From Neolewinella litorea (lineage in GTDB: Bacteria; Bacteroidota; Bacteroidia; Chitinophagales; Saprospiraceae), in contig NZ_SRSF01000001.1 of the NCBI RefSeq assembly GCF_004803465.1, positions 186,501 to 250,500 of the forward strand: a stretch of DNA of 64,000 bases, in the 5' to 3' direction. Position numbers and translations under genes: made by a program. Of the stretch, positions 25,426 through 34,936 are shown in pieces; position 1 is the stretch's first letter; every line of letters starts with the position of its first letter. The notes beneath the pieces were generated by a model that saw only the letters and a list, made by a program, of their open reading frames with translations, made no database searches and had not been told where the DNA came from.

Positions 25426-26211
25426 ATGACAGTTAAAACTATGGCCGAATACGCCGCCGAAGACAAAAGCCCCGAGATTCTGTTTTGGGTTGGTTGTGCT
25501 GGTTCTTTTGACGATCGGGCCCAGAAGGTAACGCGCGCCTTCGCCGAAATTCTCACTGCTGCCGGTATTGAGTTTGCCATCCTGGGTGACGAAGAGGCCT
25601 GTACCGGAGACCCCGCCCGCAGGGCCGGCAATGAGTTTCTCTTCCAAATGGTAGCGCTGCAAAACATCGAAACGCTGAATATGTACGGCGTGAAAAAGAT
25701 GGTCACGGCCTGTCCGCACTGCTTCAACACCATCAAAAACGAGTACCCGGCCCTCGGTGGCCATTACGATATCGTCCACCACACCCAATTGCTGCAGCAA
25801 CTCATTGACGAAGGCCGCATCAAGATGACCGAAGGAGGCACCTTCAAGGGTAAGCGCATCACCTACCACGACAGCTGCTACCTGGGCCGTGCCAACGGCA
25901 TCTACGAGGCACCGCGCGACGTGCTTCGCTCATTGGACGGACAGCTGGTAGAAATGAAACGCAGTCGGCAGAACGGACTCTGCTGCGGGGCCGGCGGCGC
26001 GCAGATGTGGAAGGAAGACGAGCCCGGAGACAAACGCATCAATATGGAGCGCACGGACGAAGCCCTAAGCCTGAACCCCGACGTAATCGCCGTCAATTGC
26101 CCCTTCTGCCTGACCATGATGAACGACGGCGTCACCGGCCGTGAAAAGCAGAACGAGGTAATGGTCTATGACCTGAGCGAGCTCATTGTGCGCAACATGC
26201 GAGTGAGTTAA
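25426..26211 (+). CDS. CCG-domain Fe-S oxidoreductase (HdrB-like)
   Basis: 261 residues from ATG 25426; 31 extra in-frame upstream codons (from 25333) look like untranslated leader. Two cysteine-rich CCG segments are visible. The first has GCAGSFDDRA, EEACTGDPARRAG and ACPHCFNTI. The second has HDSCYLGRAN, GLCCGAGGAQMW and VNCPFCLTMM. They bind a non-cubane [4Fe-4S] cluster in HdrB. This is the catalytic half of the pair with the membrane protein at 23669. Next is the xylulokinase-like gene, 41 nt downstream. Confidence 0.88.
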   Translation: MTVKTMAEYAAEDKSPEILFWVGCAGSFDDRAQKVTRAFAEILTAAGIEFAILGDEEACTGDPARRAGNEFLFQMVALQNIETLNMYGVKKMVTACPHCFNTIKNEYPALGGHYDIVHHTQLLQQLIDEGRIKMTEGGTFKGKRITYHDSCYLGRANGIYEAPRDVLRSLDGQLVEMKRSRQNGLCCGAGGAQMWKEDEPGDKRINMERTDEALSLNPDVIAVNCPFCLTMMNDGVTGREKQNEVMVYDLSELIVRNMRVS

Positions 26212-26252
26212 TATTGCTTCCTACATTGGGCTCCCAGCAAAATCCGCCCACT

Positions 26253-27740
26253 ATGTATACGATCGGCTACGACATCGGCTCCTCTTCCGTTAAAGCGGCT
26301 CTGGTCGAAGCGTCCACCGGCAAGGTGCTAGCCCGCGTACAGGCCCCCCAGGAAGAGATGAGCATGCAGGCCCCGCAATCCGGTTGGGCGGAGCAGGACC
26401 CGGAGCTCTGGTACCGATACGTCGTCGAAACCACCAAACAGTTGTTGGCGCGGACGCAGGTGCCGAGCTCCGAGGTTAAAGCCGTAGGTATTGGTTACCA
26501 GATGCACGGTCTTGTATTGGTCGATGCGGAGCAGCAGGTGGTGAGACCTTCCATAATCTGGTGCGACGGGCGCGCGGTCGCCACTGGCGAAAAGGCATTC
26601 GCCGGCATTGGTGAGGAACGCTGCCTGAGCCATTGCCTCAACAGCCCCGGGAACTTCACCGCCGCAAAACTGAAGTGGGTAGCCGACCACGAACCCGAAA
26701 ACTACGCCCGGACCGCCCACGCCATGCTCCCCGGCGATTACATAGCTCTCCGCCTCACTGGCGAAGCCACCACTACCGTGACTGGTCTCAGTGAAGGTGT
26801 GCTGTGGGACTTTAAGGAAAATGCCCAGGCCGATCTCGTGATCCACGAAATGGGGCTCGACGGCAACAAACTTTGCACCCGCGTACCCGCCATAGGAAAA
26901 CAGGGAACGGTATCCGAAAAAGCCGCCCGGGAAACTGGCCTCACCGCCGGCACCATAGTCGGTTACCGGGCGGGCGATCAGCCCAATAACGCCATGAGCC
27001 TCAACGTGATCCGTCCCGGCGAGGTGGCCGCCACCGCCGGGACCAGCGGGGTGGTGTACGGGGTCACCGACCGGCTCTCCTACGACCCCGATCAGCGGGT
27101 CAACAGTTTCGCGCATGTGAACCACGCTGCCGGTGAGGATAGGATCGGTATCCTGCTCTGCATCAACGGTACGGGGATCGCCCACCGATGGATCCGCCAG
27201 CAGGTCTGCTCGCCGGGGACCACCTATGAAAATATGGAGCGTACCGCGGGAGAAGTGCCCATCGGCAGCGACGGGCTTCATTTTTTGCCCTTCGGAAATG
27301 GTCCGGAGCGAATGCTGCAGAACCGTGAGGTCGGCGCCCGCATGCTGGGCCTGGATTTCAATCGCCATACCCGTGCTCACCTGGTGCGGGCGGGCATTGA
27401 GGGGGTAGCTTTTTCCTTCGTTTACGGCATGCGGATCATGCAGGAACTGGGTGTGGAGCTTAGCACCATTCGGGTGGGCAACGACAATATGTTCCAGAGC
27501 CGCCTGTTTGCCTCCACGATCTCTACCCTCACGGGGGCCTCCATTGAGGTGCACAACACTAACGGTGCGGTAGGTGCGGCACTGGCCGCGGGTGTAGCGG
27601 CGGGGCTGTCGGCCGATTTGAACGAAGCAGTGGGCCGGCAGGAGGTGCTCTCTACCATTAAGCCGGAGCCTGAGGATCGCGCGGCGCTGGATCTCGCTTA
27701 CCAAACATGGGCGGCGGCCTTGCACGCAGCCCTTTCCTGA
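26253..27740 (+). CDS. xylB: FGGY-family carbohydrate kinase, xylulokinase type
   Basis: 495 residues from ATG 26253. The actin-like ATPase fold starts YTIGYDIGSSSVKAALVEA. QMHGLVLVD, WCDGRA, FTAAKLKWV and SEGVLWDF follow, as in xylulokinases. The C-terminal FGGY domain includes ATAGTSGVVYG, GNDNMFQSRLFA and HNTNGAVGAALAAGV. The reaction is ATP-dependent phosphorylation of xylulose or a similar ketose. No xylose isomerase is in the window. Upstream are the Hdr-like genes, downstream a DUF2064 gene, so the kinase may be transcribed with the uptake locus. Confidence 0.88.
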   Translation: MYTIGYDIGSSSVKAALVEASTGKVLARVQAPQEEMSMQAPQSGWAEQDPELWYRYVVETTKQLLARTQVPSSEVKAVGIGYQMHGLVLVDAEQQVVRPSIIWCDGRAVATGEKAFAGIGEERCLSHCLNSPGNFTAAKLKWVADHEPENYARTAHAMLPGDYIALRLTGEATTTVTGLSEGVLWDFKENAQADLVIHEMGLDGNKLCTRVPAIGKQGTVSEKAARETGLTAGTIVGYRAGDQPNNAMSLNVIRPGEVAATAGTSGVVYGVTDRLSYDPDQRVNSFAHVNHAAGEDRIGILLCINGTGIAHRWIRQQVCSPGTTYENMERTAGEVPIGSDGLHFLPFGNGPERMLQNREVGARMLGLDFNRHTRAHLVRAGIEGVAFSFVYGMRIMQELGVELSTIRVGNDNMFQSRLFASTISTLTGASIEVHNTNGAVGAALAAGVAAGLSADLNEAVGRQEVLSTIKPEPEDRAALDLAYQTWAAALHAALS

Positions 27741-27811
27741 ATCCGGTACGCGGACTTTCGCCGTAGATTGCACCATCGGTAAGTTGCCGATCTCGTCCTG
27801 ACCTCTGCGCC

Positions 27812-28477
27812 GTGCCGTCATCCACTGCCATCCTGCTGTTTAGTCGGTCCGCCCTGGCGGAGTCGGACACCAAGCGCTTTGGCAGTCGGTCCGAAAGTGT
27901 ACAGATACAACAGGCAATGCTTGACCGGACCCTGGCTACCCTGCGACGTGCCGGGTTGCCGATATTTCACCACGATGAGCGCCAGCAGCGGGGCTTCCGC
28001 TTCGGCGATCGTCTTGTCAATGCGATGAGCGACGTCTACGCACGAGGCTTTGAGCGCCTGATCGTGGTGGGCAACGATTGTCCGTTACTGTCGTGCCAGT
28101 ATGTAAACAGTGCCGTACAGGCCATGGAGGCGGGTCGATCCGTCCTCGGTCCGGATCACCGGGGCGGCATCTGGCTTCTCGGTTTAGGCAGGGATCAATT
28201 CGACCCGGCTGCGTTTCGGGAAATCTCCTGGCAGGGTCCGGAAGTTTTCGATCAGTTGAAGTCGGCACTCCCTGGGGGAATGATTCTGGCTCGCCTTGTC
28301 GACGTAAATGCACCAAAGGACCTGCGCCGCTTCCGACACGTGCTGCGCGGAGTGATGCGGAAGGTGTACCTACTGCTCAGCCAGGATACTACGTCGGGAC
28401 CGCAAGGCTCCGGACTCCGGGCCATTGTAGGTAGCGAGGCATCAGTTTCTGGCCGCGCCCCGCCCCGGGCCGCCTGA
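27812..28477 (+). CDS. DUF2064 / glycosyltransferase-A-like protein
   Basis: 221 residues, GTG start. Open frame begins MPSSTAILLFSRSALAESDTK; the family core is AMLDRTLATLRRAG, RFGDRLVNAMSDVYARGFERLIVVGNDCPLLS, then RGGIWLLGLGRDQFDP. The NDCPLLS segment takes the place of the DxD nucleotide-sugar binding strand in the GT-A-like fold of this family. The C-terminal 40 residues are poorly conserved. It lies 36 nt before the SusC start. Bacteroidota often place such a gene beside a SusC/SusD pair, but its donor substrate is unknown. Confidence 0.75.
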   Translation: MPSSTAILLFSRSALAESDTKRFGSRSESVQIQQAMLDRTLATLRRAGLPIFHHDERQQRGFRFGDRLVNAMSDVYARGFERLIVVGNDCPLLSCQYVNSAVQAMEAGRSVLGPDHRGGIWLLGLGRDQFDPAAFREISWQGPEVFDQLKSALPGGMILARLVDVNAPKDLRRFRHVLRGVMRKVYLLLSQDTTSGPQGSGLRAIVGSEASVSGRAPPRAA

Positions 28478-28513
28478 CATCGGTTCTCCATTTCCTTGCC
28501 AAATGCTGCAATT

Positions 28514-31500
28514 ATGTTCCGCTATCGCGCGTGGGCTACCCTGGGTGGTTCGCTCCTTTCTTTATTCGTATCCGCTCAGGTATCCGTTTCCGGTACGGTA
28601 TTCGGGGGCGGTGAGCCACTCATCGGTGCTACGATCGTAGAGGCTGGCCGGCCCGACAACGGTACCGTCACCGACCTCGTGGGAAATTTTACCCTTACCG
28701 TGGAGGGCTTGCCCGATACCCTCACGGTCACCTATACCGGATTCCGCACCCAGTCGGTAGCGGTAGCCGCCGACACGCCCCTGCCCCTACGCATTGAACT
28801 GGACGCTGGTGTAGATATTTCCGGAGTAGTCGTCACGGCCCTCGGGGTGCGTCGGCAGAACAGTACGCTCGGGTACTCGGTGCAGCAAATCAGTACGGAA
28901 GAGCTCACCGACGTACAGGCCGTAAACTTCCTGGACAACCTGAGTGGACAAGTCGCCGGTCTGCGCATCACGGCGGGGGCTACGGGCGTGGGTTCCAGCA
29001 GTCAGGTCGTCATCCGGGGGGAAACGAGTTTCACGAACAACAATCCACTGTTCGTGGTAGACGGCATTCCCATCAACAACAATACCATCATCAACCAGAC
29101 CGACGAGGCCGCCTCGGGCTTCCAGGAGATCGACTTCGGCAACGGTGCCATGGATGTCAACCCGGCGGACGTAGCCTCGGTGAGCGTTCTGAAGGGCGCT
29201 TCCGCCGCGGCCTTGTACGGCGCACGCGCCGCGAACGGGGTAATCGTGATCACCACCAAGCGTGGCGGGAAGCAACCGGGCTTGGGCATAACTTTCAATA
29301 GTTCCGTCACCCTGGACCGACCTTTCCAGCTACCCCGCTACCAGAATGAGTTTGGCCAGGGGCAGGGCGGAAAATTCGCCTTTGTCGACGGTCTCGGCGC
29401 AGGGATTTCCGACAATATCACCTACAGTTACGGTCCGCGCCTGGATGCAGGATTGAACGTGCCACAGTTCGACAGTCCCGTTACTCTGTCCGACGGAACG
29501 GTGGTGCGCGGGGGGGACGTAGCCGTACACGGAGGTTTGCCCATTCCGGCCACGCCTTTCGTGAGCCGTCCGGACAACGTTCGCGACTTTTACGGTACCG
29601 GGAGCACGGCCATCAATAACCTGGCGATCAGCGGGGGTGGGGAGAGCGGTGACTTCCGCCTTTCGGCCACCGACCTGCGTAGCGAGAGTTATATCCCCGG
29701 CGTCAACCTGAAGCGTAAAACGCTGGCCGGCCGCCTGGGCTTCCGCCCTGCGGAGAGACTTCACCTGGATGCCAGTCTGAACTACATCAACAGCGGATCC
29801 GACAACCGGCCCGCCGGTGGGTACGGGTCCGAAAACATCAATTACGACCTGACCGCCTGGCTGGGACGGCAGACGGACCTGGAAGTGCTGAAGGATTACT
29901 GGCAGCCCGGATTGGAGGGCGTACAGCAGTATAGCTACAACTACACGTTTTTTGACAATCCCTACTTCACGCTGCTGGAAAACCGTAACAGCTTTGACCG
30001 CGACCGCCTGTTCGGGTTTCTATCGGTGAAGTATGACATCCTGGATAACCTTAGCCTGAGTGTGCGTTCGGGCATGGACTACAGCAATGAGCGGCGGCAG
30101 TTCCGGCGCAACTTTAGCACAAACCGCTTTCCCCAGGGCGGCTACGCCGAAAACGACGTCCTGTTCCGGGAAGTCAATACCGATTTTCTGCTGGAATATT
30201 CCACTGCACTAGGGGGGGCCGTGTCCATGAACCTGCTCGTCGGAGGCAATCGCCTCAGCCAGTCGGCCGCCAACACTCAAAGTAACGCCATGACCCTGGC
30301 TCAACCGGGCATATTCCGCCTCAGCAATGCGGCCAGCCCGGTGGTAATCCTCGACCGCAGCGCTGAAAAACGGATTAACAGTCTTTACGCACTGGCCCGC
30401 TTCGGCTTTCGGGATTACCTCTACCTGGACCTCACCGGACGCAACGATTGGTCCAGTGCCCTGGCCACGCCAACGAACGCGGAGAATACCCGCTTTTTCT
30501 ATCCCTCAGCGAGTATGAGTTTCGTGGTCAGTCAAGCCTTTGAGCTACCGGAGGCTATCAGCTACCTACAGCTGCGCGCCAACGCCGCCCAGGTGGGCAA
30601 CGATACCGACCCCTATCGCACCAGCTCCACCTTCGTAGCCCAAACGCCATTCCGGGGTCAGCCCACTTTTACGGAACAGTCGGTATTGGCTCAACCCAAT
30701 CTCCTGCCCGAGCAAACCACCTCCACCGAGGTAGGTGGCGATATTCGTCTGCTTGACTACCGACTGGGGCTGGACTTCACCTATTTCACCCAGCGCACGG
30801 AGAACCAGATCCTGAGTCTGCCGATCGCCCAATCGTCCGGCTATAGCCAGCAGATCATTAACGGAGGCACCGTGAGCGCGCGAGGCGTAGAAGCCATCCT
30901 CTCCCTGGTGCCGGTATCTGCGGACGATTTTCGATGGACGACCCGCTTCAATTTCAGTACCAACAAAGCCACCGTTACAGCGCTTCCGGCCGGTACCCAA
31001 CGGTTTACCCTGGCCTACAGTCGGATCTACAACTCGGTAAACCAGACCGTCTTTTTTATAGCCGAGCCGGGTGGGGAGATTGGTGATATCTGGGGAACGG
31101 GTTACCGGAAAACCGACGACGGTGAATTTATCCTGACCGAAGGAGGACAGCTCATTGCCGATAACACGCTGCGAAAACTGGGCAACGTGAACCCAGACTA
31201 CATCCTGGGAGTGACAAATTCCTTCCGCTTTCACAACTTCGAACTTGACTTCCTCCTGGACTGGCGACAGGGCGGTCAGTTGGTCAGCCGCACGCTGAGT
31301 CTGGCCGGCGTGGCGGGGCAGCTCGAGGAGACGGCCTTCCGGCCGGAATCCGGAATTATCATACCCGGCGTGGTTAACACGGGTACCGCCCAGACACCCG
31401 AGTACGTGGAAAACACGACCGCTATTTCGGCCGAGAGTTACTACCGCAGCTATTACGACCGCAACCACGAGGAGAACAACCTTTACGATGCCAGCTACCT

Positions 31501-31744
31501 GAAACTAAGAGAAATGCGCCTGACCTACCGGCTGGGTCCGGAGCAATTGACCCGTTCCTTCCTGTCGGGCGTTGCCGGCGTGTCGGTAAGTCTTATCGGC
31601 CGCAACCTCTACGCCTGGTCCGCCATTCCCCACTTCGATCCCGAGCAGTTTGCCGTGCAAGGACAGAACATCGTCTTTGGGGTAGAGAACATGACGTACC
31701 CCAGCGCGCGGAGTTTCGGATTTTCCCTCGGACTGGAATTCTGA
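28514..31744 (+). CDS. SusC/RagA family TonB-linked outer-membrane receptor
   Basis: 1076 residues from ATG 28514; a TTG six codons earlier (28496) is less likely. After the signal peptide (ending near FVSAQ) comes a carboxypeptidase-like regulatory domain (about residues 27-110) with GGGEPLIGATIVE and YTGFRTQSV. The plug follows, with ITAGATGVGSSSQVVIRG, FVVDGIPINNNT and VSVLKGASAAALYGARAANGVIVI. The rest is a 22-stranded barrel ending in aromatic Phe (LGLEF). It imports a glycan or peptide ligand, driven by TonB, with SusD as lid. No extracytoplasmic sigma/anti-sigma pair or glycosidase is nearby. Next gene starts 22 nt downstream. Confidence 0.95.
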   Translation: MFRYRAWATLGGSLLSLFVSAQVSVSGTVFGGGEPLIGATIVEAGRPDNGTVTDLVGNFTLTVEGLPDTLTVTYTGFRTQSVAVAADTPLPLRIELDAGVDISGVVVTALGVRRQNSTLGYSVQQISTEELTDVQAVNFLDNLSGQVAGLRITAGATGVGSSSQVVIRGETSFTNNNPLFVVDGIPINNNTIINQTDEAASGFQEIDFGNGAMDVNPADVASVSVLKGASAAALYGARAANGVIVITTKRGGKQPGLGITFNSSVTLDRPFQLPRYQNEFGQGQGGKFAFVDGLGAGISDNITYSYGPRLDAGLNVPQFDSPVTLSDGTVVRGGDVAVHGGLPIPATPFVSRPDNVRDFYGTGSTAINNLAISGGGESGDFRLSATDLRSESYIPGVNLKRKTLAGRLGFRPAERLHLDASLNYINSGSDNRPAGGYGSENINYDLTAWLGRQTDLEVLKDYWQPGLEGVQQYSYNYTFFDNPYFTLLENRNSFDRDRLFGFLSVKYDILDNLSLSVRSGMDYSNERRQFRRNFSTNRFPQGGYAENDVLFREVNTDFLLEYSTALGGAVSMNLLVGGNRLSQSAANTQSNAMTLAQPGIFRLSNAASPVVILDRSAEKRINSLYALARFGFRDYLYLDLTGRNDWSSALATPTNAENTRFFYPSASMSFVVSQAFELPEAISYLQLRANAAQVGNDTDPYRTSSTFVAQTPFRGQPTFTEQSVLAQPNLLPEQTTSTEVGGDIRLLDYRLGLDFTYFTQRTENQILSLPIAQSSGYSQQIINGGTVSARGVEAILSLVPVSADDFRWTTRFNFSTNKATVTALPAGTQRFTLAYSRIYNSVNQTVFFIAEPGGEIGDIWGTGYRKTDDGEFILTEGGQLIADNTLRKLGNVNPDYILGVTNSFRFHNFELDFLLDWRQGGQLVSRTLSLAGVAGQLEETAFRPESGIIIPGVVNTGTAQTPEYVENTTAISAESYYRSYYDRNHEENNLYDASYLKLREMRLTYRLGPEQLTRSFLSGVAGVSVSLIGRNLYAWSAIPHFDPEQFAVQGQNIVFGVENMTYPSARSFGFSLGLEF

Positions 31745-31766
31745 TCCCATCCCAAAAAGTAACCCC

Positions 31767-33197
31767 ATGAAGTATCTACTCCTTTGCGGATTAACGCTGG
31801 CCACGCTGACTTCCTGTACCGAGGATTTCTCGGAGGTCAACACCAACGCCAACGCACCGTCCACCGTGCAGAACGAACTGCTGTTCCGGCAGGTGCTCTA
31901 CGGCTACGGGAACGCCATGAGCTACGAAGGCTTCGTGGCCGGCAACTTGCTGAGCCAGCATTTCGCGATGATCGATTTCAACCTGTTGGACCGTCACGCA
32001 CTGAGCAGTCCGCAGGAAGGCGGGAACCCCTGGAATGTGTTATACACCGCGTTGCGGGACAACGAGACCGTCCTGCAACAAAGCCGTCAGAACCCTGCCG
32101 CTGCGGTTTATGAAGGCCCCGCCCTGGTAATGAAGGCCTACCTCGCTATGAGCCTGACCGACATATTCGGAGATGTTCCTTATTTCGAAGCCGTGCGGGG
32201 ACGAACCGACGGCATTGTCCGGCCCGCATACGATCGGCAGGAAGACATCTACCTCGGGGCCGGGGGCATACTGGATAACCTGCGACAGGCCATCGACGTC
32301 ATGGACGCATACCAGGGTGCCCTTCCCCTGGGTGGCGACCTGATTTATGGGGGTGATTTGGATGCATGGGCCCGCTTTGCAAACAGTTTGCGCCTCAAGG
32401 TGCTCGTGCGCATTTCCGGAAGGGTAGACGTGGCGCAGGAGATTGCCGGGATATTCGCGGACGACCGCTACTTGTCCACGCCCGAACAGGATGCAACCTT
32501 TGATTTTACCGCCGGACCCCCGAACAGTTTCGCCTTCGCCACGGCTCGGGTGGGCATCTTCAACGTATTCCTTATGTCACTGACGGCGGAGAGAATATTT
32601 GAACGACTGGACGATCCGCGCGTAGACGTACTGTATCGGCCGGCCTCAAATACCGGACAATTTGCCGGCATCATCAACGGAATTGATGCGGCCACCTCAA
32701 TCGTCCCCGATGACTATGCCCGACCCGGACGAATCTGGCGCGAGAACACTGCGGACCTGAATTTCAATTACCTGACTTCCTGGGAAACCCACTTCCTGCT
32801 CGCGGAAGCCGCCCTGCGGGGATTCATTGATGCCGATCCGCAAGTGCTCTATGAGGCCGGGGTACGTCAGGCTTTCGAGTACTGGCAAACCCCACTTCCG
32901 GAACAATACCTGCAAGATGGGCCCGGCGCTTGGGCACCGGATAAAGGCTTGGACCGGATTATCACCCAAAAGTGGATTGCCGGCATAGGCAACGGGTACG
33001 AAGGCTGGATCGAATGGCGGAGAACGGGTTATCCGGAACTATTGCCGGTTTCCGCCAGCCTCAACAGCGGTCTGTACCCCGTCCGTTTTCCCTACCCGGC
33101 GGATGAGCAGGCACTGAATCTTGAAAACTACCAGCGTGCAGCAGCCGCCACGGACGGCAATTCAATCAACGTACCGGTGTGGTGGGACGTGAATTGA
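31767..33197 (+). CDS. SusD-like (SusD_2 family) substrate-binding lipoprotein
   Basis: 476 residues. Lipobox LTSC puts the lipidated Cys at residue 17, followed by the acidic TEDFSEVNTN segment typical of lipoprotein export in Bacteroidota. The SusD_2-type helical repeats include YLAMSLTDIFGDVPYFEA, DDWARFANSLRLKVLVRI-like (here DAWARFANSLRLKVL), FLLAEAALRGF and QKWIAGIGNGYEGWIEWRRTGYP. It is the lid that captures the ligand for the SusC channel upstream (22-nt spacing). Its stop overlaps the ATG of the symporter gene (TGATG). Confidence 0.93.
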   Translation: MKYLLLCGLTLATLTSCTEDFSEVNTNANAPSTVQNELLFRQVLYGYGNAMSYEGFVAGNLLSQHFAMIDFNLLDRHALSSPQEGGNPWNVLYTALRDNETVLQQSRQNPAAAVYEGPALVMKAYLAMSLTDIFGDVPYFEAVRGRTDGIVRPAYDRQEDIYLGAGGILDNLRQAIDVMDAYQGALPLGGDLIYGGDLDAWARFANSLRLKVLVRISGRVDVAQEIAGIFADDRYLSTPEQDATFDFTAGPPNSFAFATARVGIFNVFLMSLTAERIFERLDDPRVDVLYRPASNTGQFAGIINGIDAATSIVPDDYARPGRIWRENTADLNFNYLTSWETHFLLAEAALRGFIDADPQVLYEAGVRQAFEYWQTPLPEQYLQDGPGAWAPDKGLDRIITQKWIAGIGNGYEGWIEWRRTGYPELLPVSASLNSGLYPVRFPYPADEQALNLENYQRAAAATDGNSINVPVWWDVN

Positions 33198-34609
33198 TGG
33201 AGGGCGACAACACCTACCTATTTCTGCAGTGGGCACTGGTGATCGGTTCCAGTTTGTTGCTCTTCGCGGTGTCCCCCCTGGCCCGGTCCCCGGCCGAATT
33301 CTTTCGTGGTACGCAGCGGGAACGGTCGCCCGGGGTGCTGGCTCTGACCAGCAGTTTGGTTATTTCCTGGCTATTCGCCAAATCCATCACCAACGCGGCT
33401 AACCTTGGATTGTCCTTCGGACTGATAGGCGGCATGGCTTACGCTGCCTATTACCTGAGTTTTGCCGTAGCCGGGGTGGTGATCTACTACCTCCGCACAC
33501 GCGGCGGGTTTCATAGCATTCACCACTTCCTCCGCACCCGGTTCGGGCGGGGGGCGGTGTTGCTCTTCACGCTTTTGATCGGATTCCGCTTGTTCAATGA
33601 AGTCTGGTCCAACACCATGGTCATTGGCACCTACTTCGGGGAAGCGGGTTCGGCCAGCTACTATTGGGCGGTGATGGTTTTTACCGCCCTCACCCTGGCC
33701 TACAGTTTGAAGGGGGGCATGTCTTCCTCTATCCTTACCGACGTGATTCAAATGGCGCTTTTCGGCGTGCTGCTGACGGTGGTGCTGGGAGCTATTTTGC
33801 CACGACTGGACTATGACCTGGGGCTCCTGTCCACGGCGGGACCACCCCCCGTACCGAATGGATCTGCCTTGGGGTTCAGCGGAGGGATAAATCTCCTATT
33901 GGTAGCAGTACTGCAGAGTTTCAGCTACCCGTTTCACGATCCGGTACTGACCGACCGCGGGTTTCTTTCTTCCCCGCGCACCTCTTTAAAGGCTTATTTA
34001 TGGGCTGCGCCGCTCGGTGCCGTTTGCATCCTGCTGTTCAGCGTCGTAGGTGTCTATGGTAAGCTCGTGGGGGTGGAGGGGCAGGCACCCGTGGAAGTGG
34101 CGCGGTTGCTGGGCGGGCCGCTCCTGTTGGTAATGAATTTTATCATGATCACCTCCGCGGCGAGCACGCTGGACAGTACTTTCTCCAGTTTTTCCAAGCT
34201 GGCCGTGGTTGACCTGGTGCCGGGAAGACCGGAAAATGGTAATTCGGTAGGGGCCGGTCGATGGGCGATGGCCGGGATAACGGTCGTCGGTACCATTCCA
34301 GTGTTCCTGGATCCGGCCATCCTATCGGCCACCACCGTTTCCGGCGCGATGGTAGTGGGCCTGGCCCCGGTCTTTTGTCTGTGGTGGTTGCCGGCCTCGC
34401 GCGTCAGCTTCTTCACCAGTGTGGGAGCCGGCCTGGTTTTCGGCACCGTTTACGTACTTGGACTCTGGCCCGGCGGTTGGACTTACGGGAATGGGCCTTA
34501 CGCGGACCTGCTTTCGGTGACAGTCGTTAGCTTGGTGGTTTGTTTCCTGCTGTACCTGCTGCCCCTCGCCGGCCGCATCATTCGCAATGCCTTATGGAAA
34601 ATGACCTGA
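33197..34609 (+). CDS. Sodium:solute symporter family protein
   Basis: 470 residues from ATG 33197, whose A is also the last base of the SusD stop. Thirteen or so membrane helices are visible, with the SSS landmarks FAKSITNAANLGLSFG, GGMAYAAYYLSF, FNEVWSNTMVIGT and SAASTLDSTFSSFSKL. The last of these is the Na+ site helix. It should take the SusCD substrate across the inner membrane after the periplasm. The overlap with SusD indicates translational coupling. The substrate cannot be told from sequence. Its 3' end overlaps csaA by 16 bases. Confidence 0.88.
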   Translation: MEGDNTYLFLQWALVIGSSLLLFAVSPLARSPAEFFRGTQRERSPGVLALTSSLVISWLFAKSITNAANLGLSFGLIGGMAYAAYYLSFAVAGVVIYYLRTRGGFHSIHHFLRTRFGRGAVLLFTLLIGFRLFNEVWSNTMVIGTYFGEAGSASYYWAVMVFTALTLAYSLKGGMSSSILTDVIQMALFGVLLTVVLGAILPRLDYDLGLLSTAGPPPVPNGSALGFSGGINLLLVAVLQSFSYPFHDPVLTDRGFLSSPRTSLKAYLWAAPLGAVCILLFSVVGVYGKLVGVEGQAPVEVARLLGGPLLLVMNFIMITSAASTLDSTFSSFSKLAVVDLVPGRPENGNSVGAGRWAMAGITVVGTIPVFLDPAILSATTVSGAMVVGLAPVFCLWWLPASRVSFFTSVGAGLVFGTVYVLGLWPGGWTYGNGPYADLLSVTVVSLVVCFLLYLLPLAGRIIRNALWKMT

Positions 34610-34932
34610 AGTGGAGTGAATTTACCCGTGTAGATATGCGGGTGGGAACCGTAACCGCGGCGGAGCCCTTCCCCGAGGCGCGGCAACCCGCCATCAAATT
34701 GTGGATAGATTTCGGGGAACTGGGTACACGTAAGACCTCCGCCCAGATCACCGACCACTATACGCCATCCCTGTTGATAGGCCGGCAGGTTGTGGCCGTG
34801 GTGAACTTCCCACCCAAGCAGATCGCCAATTTTATCAGCGAGTGCCTGGTCCTGGGTGGGGTAGAGGAGGATAGGTCGGTTACCCTCCTGCGGCCCGATC
34901 GAATTATCAAGAATGGCACCCGGATAGCCTAA
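34594..34932 (+). CDS. csaA: CsaA-type tRNA-binding domain protein
   Basis: 112 residues from ATG 34594; the extra upstream codons overlap the symporter and were rejected. The OB-fold tRNA-binding motifs are present: DMRVGTVTAAEPFPEARQPA, LWIDFGELGTRKTSAQIT and VVAVVNFPPKQIANFISECLVLGG. CsaA is a dimeric chaperone-like protein that binds tRNA. It starts 16 bases before the end of the symporter gene, so expression is probably linked by overlap only, not by function. Confidence 0.9.
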   Translation: MENDLKWSEFTRVDMRVGTVTAAEPFPEARQPAIKLWIDFGELGTRKTSAQITDHYTPSLLIGRQVVAVVNFPPKQIANFISECLVLGGVEEDRSVTLLRPDRIIKNGTRIA

Positions 34933-34936
34933 TTCC

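Noticed and set aside
26328-27821. Long minus-strand open frame inside the kinase gene
   Set aside because: Antisense to a well-supported FGGY kinase; its translation is rich in Gly/Arg/Val with no motif.
28496-28513. TTG start for SusC
   Set aside because: ATG 28514 gives a normal signal peptide.
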